Below, piece by piece: positions 1 through 6,363 of a DNA stretch of 7,828 nucleotides. Source of the stretch: Accumulibacter sp. (lineage in GTDB: Bacteria > Pseudomonadota > Gammaproteobacteria > Burkholderiales > Rhodocyclaceae). The DNA lies in NCBI GenBank assembly GCA_031274075.1, contig JAISQQ010000239.1:1-7828 (forward strand), read 5' to 3'. The translations under genes were made by a program, and so were the position numbers. How positions within the stretch are numbered: the first letter of the stretch is position 1; each line of letters opens with the position of its first letter. The notes under the pieces are model-generated. The model saw only the letters and a program-made list of their open reading frames with translations. It was not told the DNA's origin and did no database searches.

Positions 1-366
1 GGCGGCTGCATCATCCGTTCGCGCTTCCTGGGCAAGATCAAGGCGGCGTTCGACCAGAACCCGGCGCTTTCCAATCTGCTGCTCGACGACTATTTCCGGG
101 GCGAGATCGGCAAGGCCCAGGCGGGCTGGCGCAACGTGGTGGCCACGGCGGCGCAGAAAGGCATCCCGGTGCCGGCCTTCGCCACCGCGCTGGCTTTCTT
201 CGACCAGTACCGCAGCGCCGTGCTGCCGGCCAATCTGCTGCAGGCGCAGCGCGACTATTTCGGCGCCCATACCTACGAGCGCGTCGACCGGCCGCGCGGC
301 CAGTTCTTCCACACCAACTGGAGCGGCAAGGGCGGCACGACGGCGTCCAGTACCTACAACGTATGA
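1..366 (+). CDS. gnd: 6-phosphogluconate dehydrogenase, C-terminal 121 residues (5' end outside window)
   Basis: This is the C-terminal part of the NADP-dependent decarboxylating 6-phosphogluconate dehydrogenase. The cytosolic enzyme of the oxidative pentose phosphate pathway converts 6-phosphogluconate to ribulose 5-phosphate, CO2 and NADPH. The reading frame is open from the first base and ends at TGA 364-366. Family hallmarks visible in the fragment are GGCIIRS at residues 1-7, LLLDDYF (26-32), GIPVPAF (54-60), [20 protein letters not shown] (75-94) and the tail [10 protein letters not shown] (103-112). In characterised homologues the Arg and His of the RDYFGAH motif (here R84 and H90) reach into the neighbouring subunit's active site to bind the substrate phosphate; both are present. 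The full enzyme is usually about 470 residues, so roughly three quarters lies upstream. The stop codon overlaps the ribosome binding site of the next gene, which argues for co-transcription. Nothing looks degenerate. Confidence 0.95.
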   Translation, partial: GGCIIRSRFLGKIKAAFDQNPALSNLLLDDYFRGEIGKAQAGWRNVVATAAQKGIPVPAFATALAFFDQYRSAVLPANLLQAQRDYFGAHTYERVDRPRGQFFHTNWSGKGGTTASSTYNV

Positions 367-371
367 AGGAG
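366..371 (+). promoter_or_regulatory. Ribosome binding site of the hydroxyacid dehydrogenase gene
   Basis: AAGGAG lies 7 nt before ATG 379 and its first base is the last base of the gnd stop codon. It is a near-perfect Shine-Dalgarno sequence, fixes the start at 379 and suggests that ribosomes finishing gnd can feed the next gene. Confidence 0.85.
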
Positions 372-378
372 CGAAAAC

Positions 379-1344
379 ATGAAAGTGCTGCTGACCACCA
401 CCAGTTTCCAGGACACGCCGGGCGCGCATCACGCGCTGCTCGATGAGAGCGGTTTCGACGTCGCGCGCGAACGCGGCCCCCTGAGCGAGAGCCAGATGCT
501 CGGGCTGATCGAAAAACACGGCGGCTTCGACGCCTTTCTCAACGGCGACGACCGCATCACCGCCCGGGTGATCGACGCCGCCGCGCCGAAGCTGAGAGTC
601 ATCGCCAAGTACGGCATCGGCCTCGATTCGATCGACGTCGCGCACGCCACGGAAAAGCGCATCCCCGTGCTGTTCACGCCGGGGGTGAATCACACCACCG
701 TCGCCGAGCACGCCTTCGGCCTGATGATCGCCCTGGCCAAGGAATTCTGGGTGCATGCCGCCGCCGTCAAGAACGGCAAATGGGTGCGGCGCACCGGCCA
801 CGAGCTGATGGGCAAGACGCTCGGCGTGCTCGGGCTGGGGCGCATCGGGCAGGAGGTGGTCAAGCGCGCCCGGGCCTTCGGCATGCGCTGCGTGGCCTAC
901 GACCTGTACTGGCCCGAGGCGTTCGCCGCCGAATACGGCGTCGAGCGCGTGGCGACGGCGGCAGACGTGCTGCCCCTGGCCGACGTGGTGACCCTGCACA
1001 TGAACCTGACCGACGCCAATCGCGGCTTCATCGATGCCCGCGCGCTGGCCACCATGAAACGCGGCGCCTATCTGATCAACACCGCGCGCGGCGGGCTGGT
1101 GGTCGAGAGCGACGTCGCGGAAGCGTGCCGCAGCGGCCAACTGGCCGGTTACGGCACGGACGTCGTCGACGAAGAGCCGATGCGGCCGGGCCATCCGTTC
1201 CAGAGCATCGATTCCATCCTGGTCACGCCGCATATCGGCAGCCGCACCTTCGAGAGCGTCGAGCGCCAGGCGCTGCGCGCGGTGACCAATCTCGTCGAAT
1301 ACCTCAACGGCGGCCAGGACTACATCCAGGCGAACAAATTCTGA
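379..1344 (+). CDS. D-2-hydroxyacid dehydrogenase, phosphoglycerate dehydrogenase-like, no ACT domain
   Basis: A complete 321-residue NAD-dependent D-isomer-specific 2-hydroxyacid dehydrogenase, probably cytosolic. The N-terminal and C-terminal parts form the substrate domain (about 1-100 and 287-321). The Rossmann domain lies between, with GLGRIG at 152-157 and D175 at the end of the next beta strand, which favours NAD(H) over NADP(H). The catalytic Arg/Glu/His set of the family is present: R237 in NTARGG, E266 in DVVDEEP and H285 in TPHIG. KYGIGLDSID (77-86) and HTTVAEH (105-111) also match phosphoglycerate dehydrogenases. The length equals the catalytic core only: the C-terminal regulatory region of classical SerA (410 residues or more) is absent, so serine feedback through an ACT domain is not expected. 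The substrate could be 3-phosphoglycerate, hydroxypyruvate/glyoxylate or another 2-keto acid, and sequence alone does not decide. It follows gnd by 12 nt with a strong ribosome binding site, so a role beside sugar-acid metabolism is plausible (inference). Confidence 0.9.
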   Translation: MKVLLTTTSFQDTPGAHHALLDESGFDVARERGPLSESQMLGLIEKHGGFDAFLNGDDRITARVIDAAAPKLRVIAKYGIGLDSIDVAHATEKRIPVLFTPGVNHTTVAEHAFGLMIALAKEFWVHAAAVKNGKWVRRTGHELMGKTLGVLGLGRIGQEVVKRARAFGMRCVAYDLYWPEAFAAEYGVERVATAADVLPLADVVTLHMNLTDANRGFIDARALATMKRGAYLINTARGGLVVESDVAEACRSGQLAGYGTDVVDEEPMRPGHPFQSIDSILVTPHIGSRTFESVERQALRAVTNLVEYLNGGQDYIQANKF

Positions 1345-1396
1345 GAAGCAGTTTTAGAAATCAGAAAGACGTTTGAGAAGCAGAGGGATCATCCAG

Positions 1397-1455
1397 GGTA
1401 GGGCGCGCTCTCCGAGCGCGCCGGGGGGCGGCGGTTTCGGAGAAACCGCCCTACC
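1397..1455. repeat. Opposed pair of 26-nt palindromic units (REP/BIME-like)
   Basis: Two 26-nt units face each other around a 7-nt spacer (1423-1429). The first (1397-1422, + strand) and the second (1430-1455, - strand) share the frame GGTAGGGCG, four variable bases, CTCCG, four bases complementary to the variable ones, then CGCC. The variable arm is CGCT with AGCG in unit one and GTTT with AAAC in unit two, so the arms differ but keep base pairing. Each unit can fold into an 8-bp stem around CTCCG, and the outer GGTAGGGC/GCCCTACC ends also pair with each other. The layout resembles the paired REP (BIME) elements of bacterial intergenic regions. It starts 53 bases after the dehydrogenase stop codon and could also act as a transcription end or mRNA-stabilising structure (inference). 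Confidence 0.8.
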
Positions 1456-1579
1456 TTCCCCCAGGGCTCGAATTGAGGTTTTTGGGATCTAAGCATTTCT
1501 CGTACCCATTTTTTTAAAACAGCTTCTTACGGGTTTGCGCCGGGAGGACGGCACTGTGATTTCACGAAAACTCTTTTCG

Positions 1580-1615
1580 CATGGAGATCGCGGAAGGCGT
1601 GGATGACGTGGATGA
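1580..1615. repeat. Degenerate 9-bp tandem repeat, four units
   Basis: Four consecutive 9-mers read CATGGAGAT, CGCGGAAGG, CGTGGATGA and CGTGGATGA. The last two are identical and all fit the core C-purine-pyrimidine-GGA. A similar 9-mer, CGCGGAGGA, occurs at 6181-6189 in the other large intergenic region. The period of nine would allow translation, but no plausible gene frame uses it. Confidence 0.55.
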
Positions 1616-1766
1616 AAGTGAAAGATGAAGAACCGACCGGAACGCGGCCAATTTCTCGCTCATCGAATTTCCAGCTTTCATGTTTTATCCGATTTCCGGC
1701 GTGTTCTCCGCGCCGGGTGTTTTTGTTAGTATGGAAAACTTCATGGCGAGCGTGCGGAGTCGAATG

Positions 1767-4700
1767 ATGACCAGTCCCTACGGGTGGAAAATTGAGCTGT
1801 CCTGGCCTTGGTCGCGGCTGGCCGCGCTGGCGGCGTCGTTGGCGTGCGCGGCCAGCGCGCTGGCTTCGGCTCCGGCCTTGCCGGACCCCGCCGTTCCCTA
1901 TTCCCTGGAGCCCTGGAAGGCCTGGGTGCTGCATGGGCAGGAAGCCCGGCTCTGCCCGCAGGTCGCGGGCGGCCACCGGCTCGAATTTTGCGCCTGGCCG
2001 GGAGAATTGAAGCTGGAGGCGCGGCAGGACGGGCTGCGTTTTTCGCAGTCCTGGGAAGTGCTCCAGGAGAGCGCCGTGCCCTTGCCCGGCAGCCGCGACT
2101 ACTGGCCGCGCGAAGTGACGGTCGATGGCGAGGCGCATCCGGTGCTGGCGCGCAAGGGCGTGCCGGTGGTGTGGCTGCCGCCCGGCAAATACGCGCTGAG
2201 CGGCGCGATAGCCTGGATGGAGCGCCCGCAGACGCTGGACGTTCCCGAAAGCGTGGCGCTCGTCTCGCTCACGCTCGACGGCAAACCCGTGCTGCCGCTG
2301 GAACGGCAGCGCGCCGCGCTGTCGCTGGGCAATGCCAGCCCCAGGACGGAAGTTCGGGAAGGCGACAGCGTCGACGTCCAGGTTTACCGCAAGCTCGCCG
2401 ACGGCCTTCCGGCGCGGCTTACCACCCGCGTGTTCTTCAAGGTGTCCGGCAAGGCGCGGGAATTGAGCGTGGCGGGCATCCTGCCGCCGCGTTTCGCGCC
2501 GGTGAACATCGACTCGCCGTGGATGGCGCGGCTGGACCCGGATGGGCGCTTGCTGGTGCAGGCCATGCCGGGACGGGCGACGGTCGAGATCGAGGCGCGG
2601 CTCGGCGAAGCGCTGCGCGAGGTCGATCCCGGCCTGCCGCCGGAACGGGCGCAGGAAGTCTGGAGCTACGAAGCCGCGCCCGGCCTGCGCGCCACGGCGG
2701 TGCTGCCCGGCGGCGACGGTGGGCTGGCGGCGGTCGATCCGAGGCAGGCGGGCGTGCCTGGGGACTGGCTTTCCCTGCCCGCCTTCGCGCTTGGCGAGGG
2801 CGCGCGCCTGCGCGTCGAGGAACGCTCGCGCGGGCAAAGCGAGCGCGAGAACCAGCGGCTGACGCTGCAACGCGAAATGTGGCTGGATTTTTCCGGCGCG
2901 GGTTTTTTCGCGCGCGATCGCGTCGAGGGCGAAATGCGCCAGGGCTGGCGCTTCGACGTGGCGCGGCCCTACACGCTGGAGCGCGCCGACAGTCTCGCGG
3001 CGCGGGACGGCGCGGCGCGCGGCCAGGAACCGCAGGCGGCGCTGCTGGTCACGCAGGGGGCCGATCCAAACCTGACCGGCGTGGAATGGCGCCAGCCCCA
3101 GGTCACGCTCAACGCCGGCGTGCGCCTGCGGGCCGGAAGCTCCGGCCGGATCCCGGTCACCGGCTGGCGGCAGTCCTTCGACAGCGTCGATACCGTCCTG
3201 CACCTGCCTTACGGCTACCGGCTGATCGCCGCGCCGGGCGCGGACCGGGTCTCGGCCAACACCTGGGTGGAGCAGTGGACGATCCTGGATATTTTCCTCG
3301 CCGCCTTCTTCACGCTGCTGGCCTGGAAACTGCTCGGCAAGATGGGAGGACTCGCCGCGGCGGCCTACCTGGCGCTGGCGATGCCGGAAGCCTTTGCGCC
3401 GGTGCATGCCTTCGCCGCGGTGCTGATCCTGGCCCTGTTGCGCCAGGCCGTGCCGGAGGGGCGTCTGCGCGGCCTGCTGCGGCTGGGAGAACGCACCGCC
3501 CTGCTCTGCCTCGTGCTGGCGGCGGTCGTGTTCATCCCGATACAAATCCGCTGGGCGCTCTATCCGCAACTCGAAACCAGCCGTGGCATGGCCGGAATCG
3601 GCCGGATGGCGGCGAACATGACCATGGGACCCGTGGGGCTGGGGCAGGTCATGGAGCCGCAAGAGATAATGGCGCGAGCGCCCAGGCCGGAGGCACAGCC
3701 CGCGCCGCCAGCGCCCAGGGCTTCGCGGGAAAGAGCCAGGGCAAGGCCCATGGAGCCGCCAGATACAGATGCGATGGCGGCAGCGCCGGCGCCAACGGCG
3801 TCGGCCCCGCGGATGGCGTCCGCTTCGCGGTCGCAAGGCCGCGGCTCGGAACGCGAGGTCGAAACGATGGATCTGGGCAAGGCCGCGTCCGCCGCCCGCC
3901 CGCGCTACGCCCAATCCACCGTGACCCAGACCGGCGGCGGAGAACCGGCCTGGCACTTGGGGCAGACGTACCGCCTGCATTGGTCGGGGCCGGTCCTTGA
4001 AGCGCAGGAGGTGCGCTTCCTGGTCAGTCCGCCCTGGCTGACGCGCCTGCTGCGCGTGCTGATGATCGGGCTGCTGGCCGCGCTCGTCTGGCGGCTGGTC
4101 CGCCTCGCCTTCCCGCCCGGCGCTTCGCCTGCGGCGGGCTTGTCACCTGCCCCCCGTTACCTGTCACCTGAATCGTCCGGCGCGTGCCTCGCCGTTCTGC
4201 TCGCCGCCGCGCTCGCCTTCTCCGCGCCGGCCGCCGCCGAGGCGGGCGACGCTTTCCCGTCCGCCGAACTGCTGGAAGAACTGCGCGCGCGCCTGCTCGC
4301 GGCGCCCAAATGCGCGCCGGCCTGCGTCGACCTGCCCGGCGCGCGCCTCGAGGCCGAGGCGCGCACCCTGCGCGCCGTGCTCACGGCGCACGTCCAGGAG
4401 GCTTCATCGCTGGCGCTGCCGGAGCCGGACGAGCACGCGACGCTGCGCGCCGTGCGCGTGGACGGCGAAGACCGTCCGGCCCTGCGCTTCCAGGGAAGAA
4501 GCTACCTCGCCCTGCCGCGCGGCATCCACCACGTCCAGCTCGAATACGCCTTGAGCGGCGACACCGCGTCGCTCGGTTTCCCGCTCCGCCCGGCGCGGAT
4601 CGAATTCGCCAGCGAGCGTTGGCAGGTCGAGGGCATCAATGAAAACCGCCTGCTCGGCGAAACGCTGAATTTCTCGCTCGCCGCCGCGCCGCCCTCCGGG

Positions 4701-6161
4701 GAGAAAGGCGCGGAGGAAAACGAAAAGGCGGCGACGGAACGCGCGGCGCAGCAGTTTCCGCCTTTCGTGCAGGTGCGGCGCAATTTCGATTTCGGGCTGG
4801 ATTGGAGCGTGGGCACCGAAGTCTGGCGCATCGCGCCGGCGGAGGGCGGGTTCACGCTGCCCGTGCCGCTCCTGCCCGGCGAGCACGTCACCACGCCCGA
4901 AGTGAAGGTGCAGGACGGACGCGCCCTGGCGGTGTTCGCCGCGAAAACCGAGGCCGCCGCCTGGTCGGCCCGGCTCGACAAGACCGAGCGCGTCGAACTC
5001 GTCGCGCCGCCCCTGTCGGAACGCGCGGAAACCTGGCGCGTCAGCGTCAGCCCTTCCTGGCACCTGGAATGGAGCGGCGTGCCGGTGACGCTCTCCAGGG
5101 ACGGAGATCAGGCCGTCTTCGAATTCCATCCCCTGCCGGGCGAAAGGCTCACGCTGACGCTGACCCAGCCGCTCAAGACCGAGGGCGGCAGCCGCGCCAT
5201 CGACCAGGCGCGGCTGGGCAGCTTCATCGGACAGCACGCCAGCGATTTCACGCTCGAATTCACCCTGCGCGCCAGCCAGGGCGGCGACCACGCCATCGTC
5301 CTGCCGCCGGAGCTGGAAGTGCTCGACGTACAGCGCGACGGCACGCGCCTGAACCTGCAAGCGCGCGAAAACCGCCTGAGCCTGCCGGTGTCGCCGGGAA
5401 CGCAAAGCTACGCGATCGTGATGCGCCGGCAAGGAGACGCCGGCGTGTCCTCGACCAGCCCGGCGATCGACCTCGGCCTGCCCGCGGCCAATATCGACCT
5501 GCTCATGACCCTGGGCGAACGGCGCTGGATCCTGGCCGCGCGCGGCCCCGCCATCGGCCCCGCCGTACTCTACTGGGGCGAACTGGCGGCGGCGCTCGTC
5601 GCCGCCTTGCTGCTGGCGCGCAGCGGCTGGTCGTCGATCGGCCGCCGGGATGGCTTCCTGCTGGTGCTCGGCTTTTCCACTTTCTCCTGGACGACGCTGC
5701 TGTTCATCGTGCTCTGGCTGCTGCTCATCGACTGGCGCGCGCGCCCCGGCGCGGGCGCGGATTGGCCGGCGGGCAAGTTCAACGCCATGCAGGTGGGGAT
5801 CGTCGCGCTGACCGTCGCGATGCTGGCAAGGCTGGTGTCGACGGTGTCGTCCGGCCTGCTCAGCGTGCCCGACATGGGCATCGACGGCTACGGCTCCAGA
5901 GCGGGCCGGCTGCAATGGTTCGCCGATCGAAGCGAGGCGCTGCTGCCCACCGTCCAGGTCTTCAGCCTGCCGGTCTGGGTATATCGCGTGCTCATGCTCG
6001 CCTGGACGCTGTGGCTCGCGTACATCCTCATCCACTGGCTGAAGCGCGGCCTCGCCGCGTGGCTCAAGGACGGCTACTGGAAAAAGATCGAGTGGTGGAA
6101 GAAATCCAGGCAGGAAACGCTGGCCGAAAACCCGGAAGAGCCGCGGGAAAGCGGCGATTGA
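1767..6161 (+). CDS. Very large two-module exported/membrane protein of unknown function
   Basis: I do not recognise a named family. With the ATG at 1767 the product has 1464 residues. GGAG at 1756-1759 sits 7 nt upstream, and this start places a signal peptide at the N-terminus: hydrophobic core about 18-32, likely cleavage near ALASA-PA (35). Alternative in-frame ATGs are at 1764, 1743, 1731 and 1680. Module A has a long beta-rich, probably periplasmic region (35-500), membrane segments near 505-524, 528-558 and 578-596, an Ala/Pro/Arg/Met-rich loop (about 635-715), and a membrane segment near 760-780. Module B has a second signal-peptide-like helix (806-824), a periplasmic region with a CAPAC pair of cysteines (849, 853), and membrane segments near 1268-1284, 1296-1320, 1340-1361 and 1402-1425, followed by a charged, Trp/Lys-rich cytoplasmic tail. 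The modules align by eye: VTVDGEAHPVL (117-127) with VRVDGEDRPAL (896-906), and the RVLM membrane segments at 763 and 1407. No catalytic motif is evident; a structural, envelope-assembly or transport role is only a guess. Confidence 0.85.
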   Translation: MTSPYGWKIELSWPWSRLAALAASLACAASALASAPALPDPAVPYSLEPWKAWVLHGQEARLCPQVAGGHRLEFCAWPGELKLEARQDGLRFSQSWEVLQESAVPLPGSRDYWPREVTVDGEAHPVLARKGVPVVWLPPGKYALSGAIAWMERPQTLDVPESVALVSLTLDGKPVLPLERQRAALSLGNASPRTEVREGDSVDVQVYRKLADGLPARLTTRVFFKVSGKARELSVAGILPPRFAPVNIDSPWMARLDPDGRLLVQAMPGRATVEIEARLGEALREVDPGLPPERAQEVWSYEAAPGLRATAVLPGGDGGLAAVDPRQAGVPGDWLSLPAFALGEGARLRVEERSRGQSERENQRLTLQREMWLDFSGAGFFARDRVEGEMRQGWRFDVARPYTLERADSLAARDGAARGQEPQAALLVTQGADPNLTGVEWRQPQVTLNAGVRLRAGSSGRIPVTGWRQSFDSVDTVLHLPYGYRLIAAPGADRVSANTWVEQWTILDIFLAAFFTLLAWKLLGKMGGLAAAAYLALAMPEAFAPVHAFAAVLILALLRQAVPEGRLRGLLRLGERTALLCLVLAAVVFIPIQIRWALYPQLETSRGMAGIGRMAANMTMGPVGLGQVMEPQEIMARAPRPEAQPAPPAPRASRERARARPMEPPDTDAMAAAPAPTASAPRMASASRSQGRGSEREVETMDLGKAASAARPRYAQSTVTQTGGGEPAWHLGQTYRLHWSGPVLEAQEVRFLVSPPWLTRLLRVLMIGLLAALVWRLVRLAFPPGASPAAGLSPAPRYLSPESSGACLAVLLAAALAFSAPAAAEAGDAFPSAELLEELRARLLAAPKCAPACVDLPGARLEAEARTLRAVLTAHVQEASSLALPEPDEHATLRAVRVDGEDRPALRFQGRSYLALPRGIHHVQLEYALSGDTASLGFPLRPARIEFASERWQVEGINENRLLGETLNFSLAAAPPSGEKGAEENEKAATERAAQQFPPFVQVRRNFDFGLDWSVGTEVWRIAPAEGGFTLPVPLLPGEHVTTPEVKVQDGRALAVFAAKTEAAAWSARLDKTERVELVAPPLSERAETWRVSVSPSWHLEWSGVPVTLSRDGDQAVFEFHPLPGERLTLTLTQPLKTEGGSRAIDQARLGSFIGQHASDFTLEFTLRASQGGDHAIVLPPELEVLDVQRDGTRLNLQARENRLSLPVSPGTQSYAIVMRRQGDAGVSSTSPAIDLGLPAANIDLLMTLGERRWILAARGPAIGPAVLYWGELAAALVAALLLARSGWSSIGRRDGFLLVLGFSTFSWTTLLFIVLWLLLIDWRARPGAGADWPAGKFNAMQVGIVALTVAMLARLVSTVSSGLLSVPDMGIDGYGSRAGRLQWFADRSEALLPTVQVFSLPVWVYRVLMLAWTLWLAYILIHWLKRGLAAWLKDGYWKKIEWWKKSRQETLAENPEEPRESGD
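4141..4168 (+). repeat. Degenerate heptamer repeat inside the large gene, at the module junction
   Basis: Four consecutive 7-mers read TGTCACC, TGCCCCC, CGTTACC and TGTCACC, followed by TG. The two intact copies are exactly 21 bases apart, so the reading frame repeats as LSPAPRY then LSPESSG (residues 792-805). The unit differs by one base from TGACACC, the phase-shifted unit of the intergenic array at 6253-6319. It lies exactly between the last membrane segment of module A and the signal-like start of module B. Confidence 0.45.
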
Positions 6162-6180
6162 TCCCGGAAACCGCTCGCGG

Positions 6181-6202
6181 CGCGGAGGACGCGAAGACGC
6201 GG
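6181..6202. repeat. Short degenerate CGCGGAGGA-type repeat
   Basis: CGCGGAGGA, CGCGAAGA and CGCGG follow one another directly after the stop of the large gene. The first unit matches CGTGGATGA of the repeat at 1598-1615 at 7 of 9 positions. The sequence is short and very GC-rich, so chance similarity is possible. Confidence 0.35.
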
Positions 6203-6206
6203 CCCG

Positions 6207-6239
6207 GGGCGGAAAACGGCCACGGGCCGTTTTCCGCCC
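6207..6239 (+). terminator. Perfect 15-bp hairpin after the large gene, terminator-like without U-tract
   Basis: GGGCGGAAAACGGCC (6207-6221) and its exact reverse complement (6225-6239) enclose the loop ACG. The hairpin starts 45 bases after the stop codon of the large membrane protein gene. No run of T follows, so it is not a classical intrinsic terminator; it may terminate weakly or protect the mRNA 3' end. The ACG loop also makes it almost symmetrical for the opposite strand. Confidence 0.55.
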
Positions 6240-6252
6240 GCAAGAATTACCG

Positions 6253-6319
6253 ACACCTGACACCTGACATCTGACACCTGACACCTGACACCTGACACCT
6301 GACATCTGACACCTGACAC
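6253..6319. repeat. Heptanucleotide tandem array, nine ACACCTG units plus a partial unit
   Basis: Nine contiguous 7-mers are followed by ACAC. Seven are ACACCTG; units three (6267-6273) and eight (6302-6308) are ACATCTG. The variant recurs five units apart, so the array reads as a 35-base block followed by most of a second copy of it. Seven is not a multiple of three and no gene spans the array. Length variation by slippage is likely for such a repeat (inference). Confidence 0.92.
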
Positions 6320-6327
6320 GGTATCAT
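6299..6327 (+). promoter_or_regulatory. Sigma70-type promoter for the ACT/PaaK genes, -35 within the heptamer array
   Basis: CTGACA (6299-6304, 5 of 6 to TTGACA) and TATCAT (6322-6327, 5 of 6 to TATAAT) are separated by exactly 17 bases. Transcription would begin near 6334, about 30 bases before ATG 6364. The -35 hexamer is formed across two heptamer units, and the same or a closely similar hexamer recurs every seven bases upstream. Confidence 0.6.
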
Positions 6328-6363
6328 CGCCCTCCTGTCAGCCCATCCAATTTTCCAATCGCC

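Larger units (their letters stand above)
1345..1766. other. Non-coding region with palindromes, short repeats and a possible weak promoter
   Basis: No convincing gene lies in these roughly 420 bases. The region is locally richer in A and T than its surroundings, for instance a run of seven T at 1509-1515. The 10-bp sequence TGAGAAGCAG occurs at 1342-1351 (including the dehydrogenase stop codon) and again at 1374-1383. The paired palindromes at 1397-1455 and the 9-bp repeats at 1580-1615 are listed separately. CGAAAA/TTTTCG at 1565-1570 and 1574-1579 forms a small hairpin. TAGTAT at 1727-1732 could be a -10 element for the large downstream gene, but no good -35 hexamer lies at the right distance, so this is only a weak suggestion. 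A transcript starting near 1739 would give a short leader containing GGAG at 1756-1759 ahead of the ATG at 1767. Confidence 0.7.

Noticed and set aside
1704..1732. Full sigma70 promoter for the large gene
   Set aside because: TAGTAT is acceptable as a -10, but TTCTCC at the right distance matches the -35 consensus at only 3 of 6 positions, so I kept it as a remark in the non-coding region entry.
1527..3980. 817-residue open frame on the - strand
   Set aside because: It lies opposite the large gene, is rich in Arg, Gly, Gln and Pro with no recognisable domain, and is the usual by-product of GC-rich coding DNA with third-position GC bias.
1808..4000. 730-residue open frame on the + strand
   Set aside because: An overlapping alternative frame of the large gene, Arg/Ala/Gly-rich and without domains, membrane segments or a signal peptide matching its length.
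4140..4180. Separate gene start for module B
   Set aside because: Despite the signal-like segment there is no ATG near it and no Shine-Dalgarno sequence ahead of the TTG at 4140. The frame is continuous with module A, so one polypeptide is the simpler call.
4404..6305. 633-residue open frame on the - strand
   Set aside because: Opposite module B of the large gene. Its start region only translates the heptamer array (VRCQVSG-type repeats), and the rest is Arg/Gln/Ala-rich with no domain.
6253..6319. CRISPR array
   Set aside because: Seven-base units are contiguous, with no unique spacers and far shorter than CRISPR repeats; there are no cas genes.
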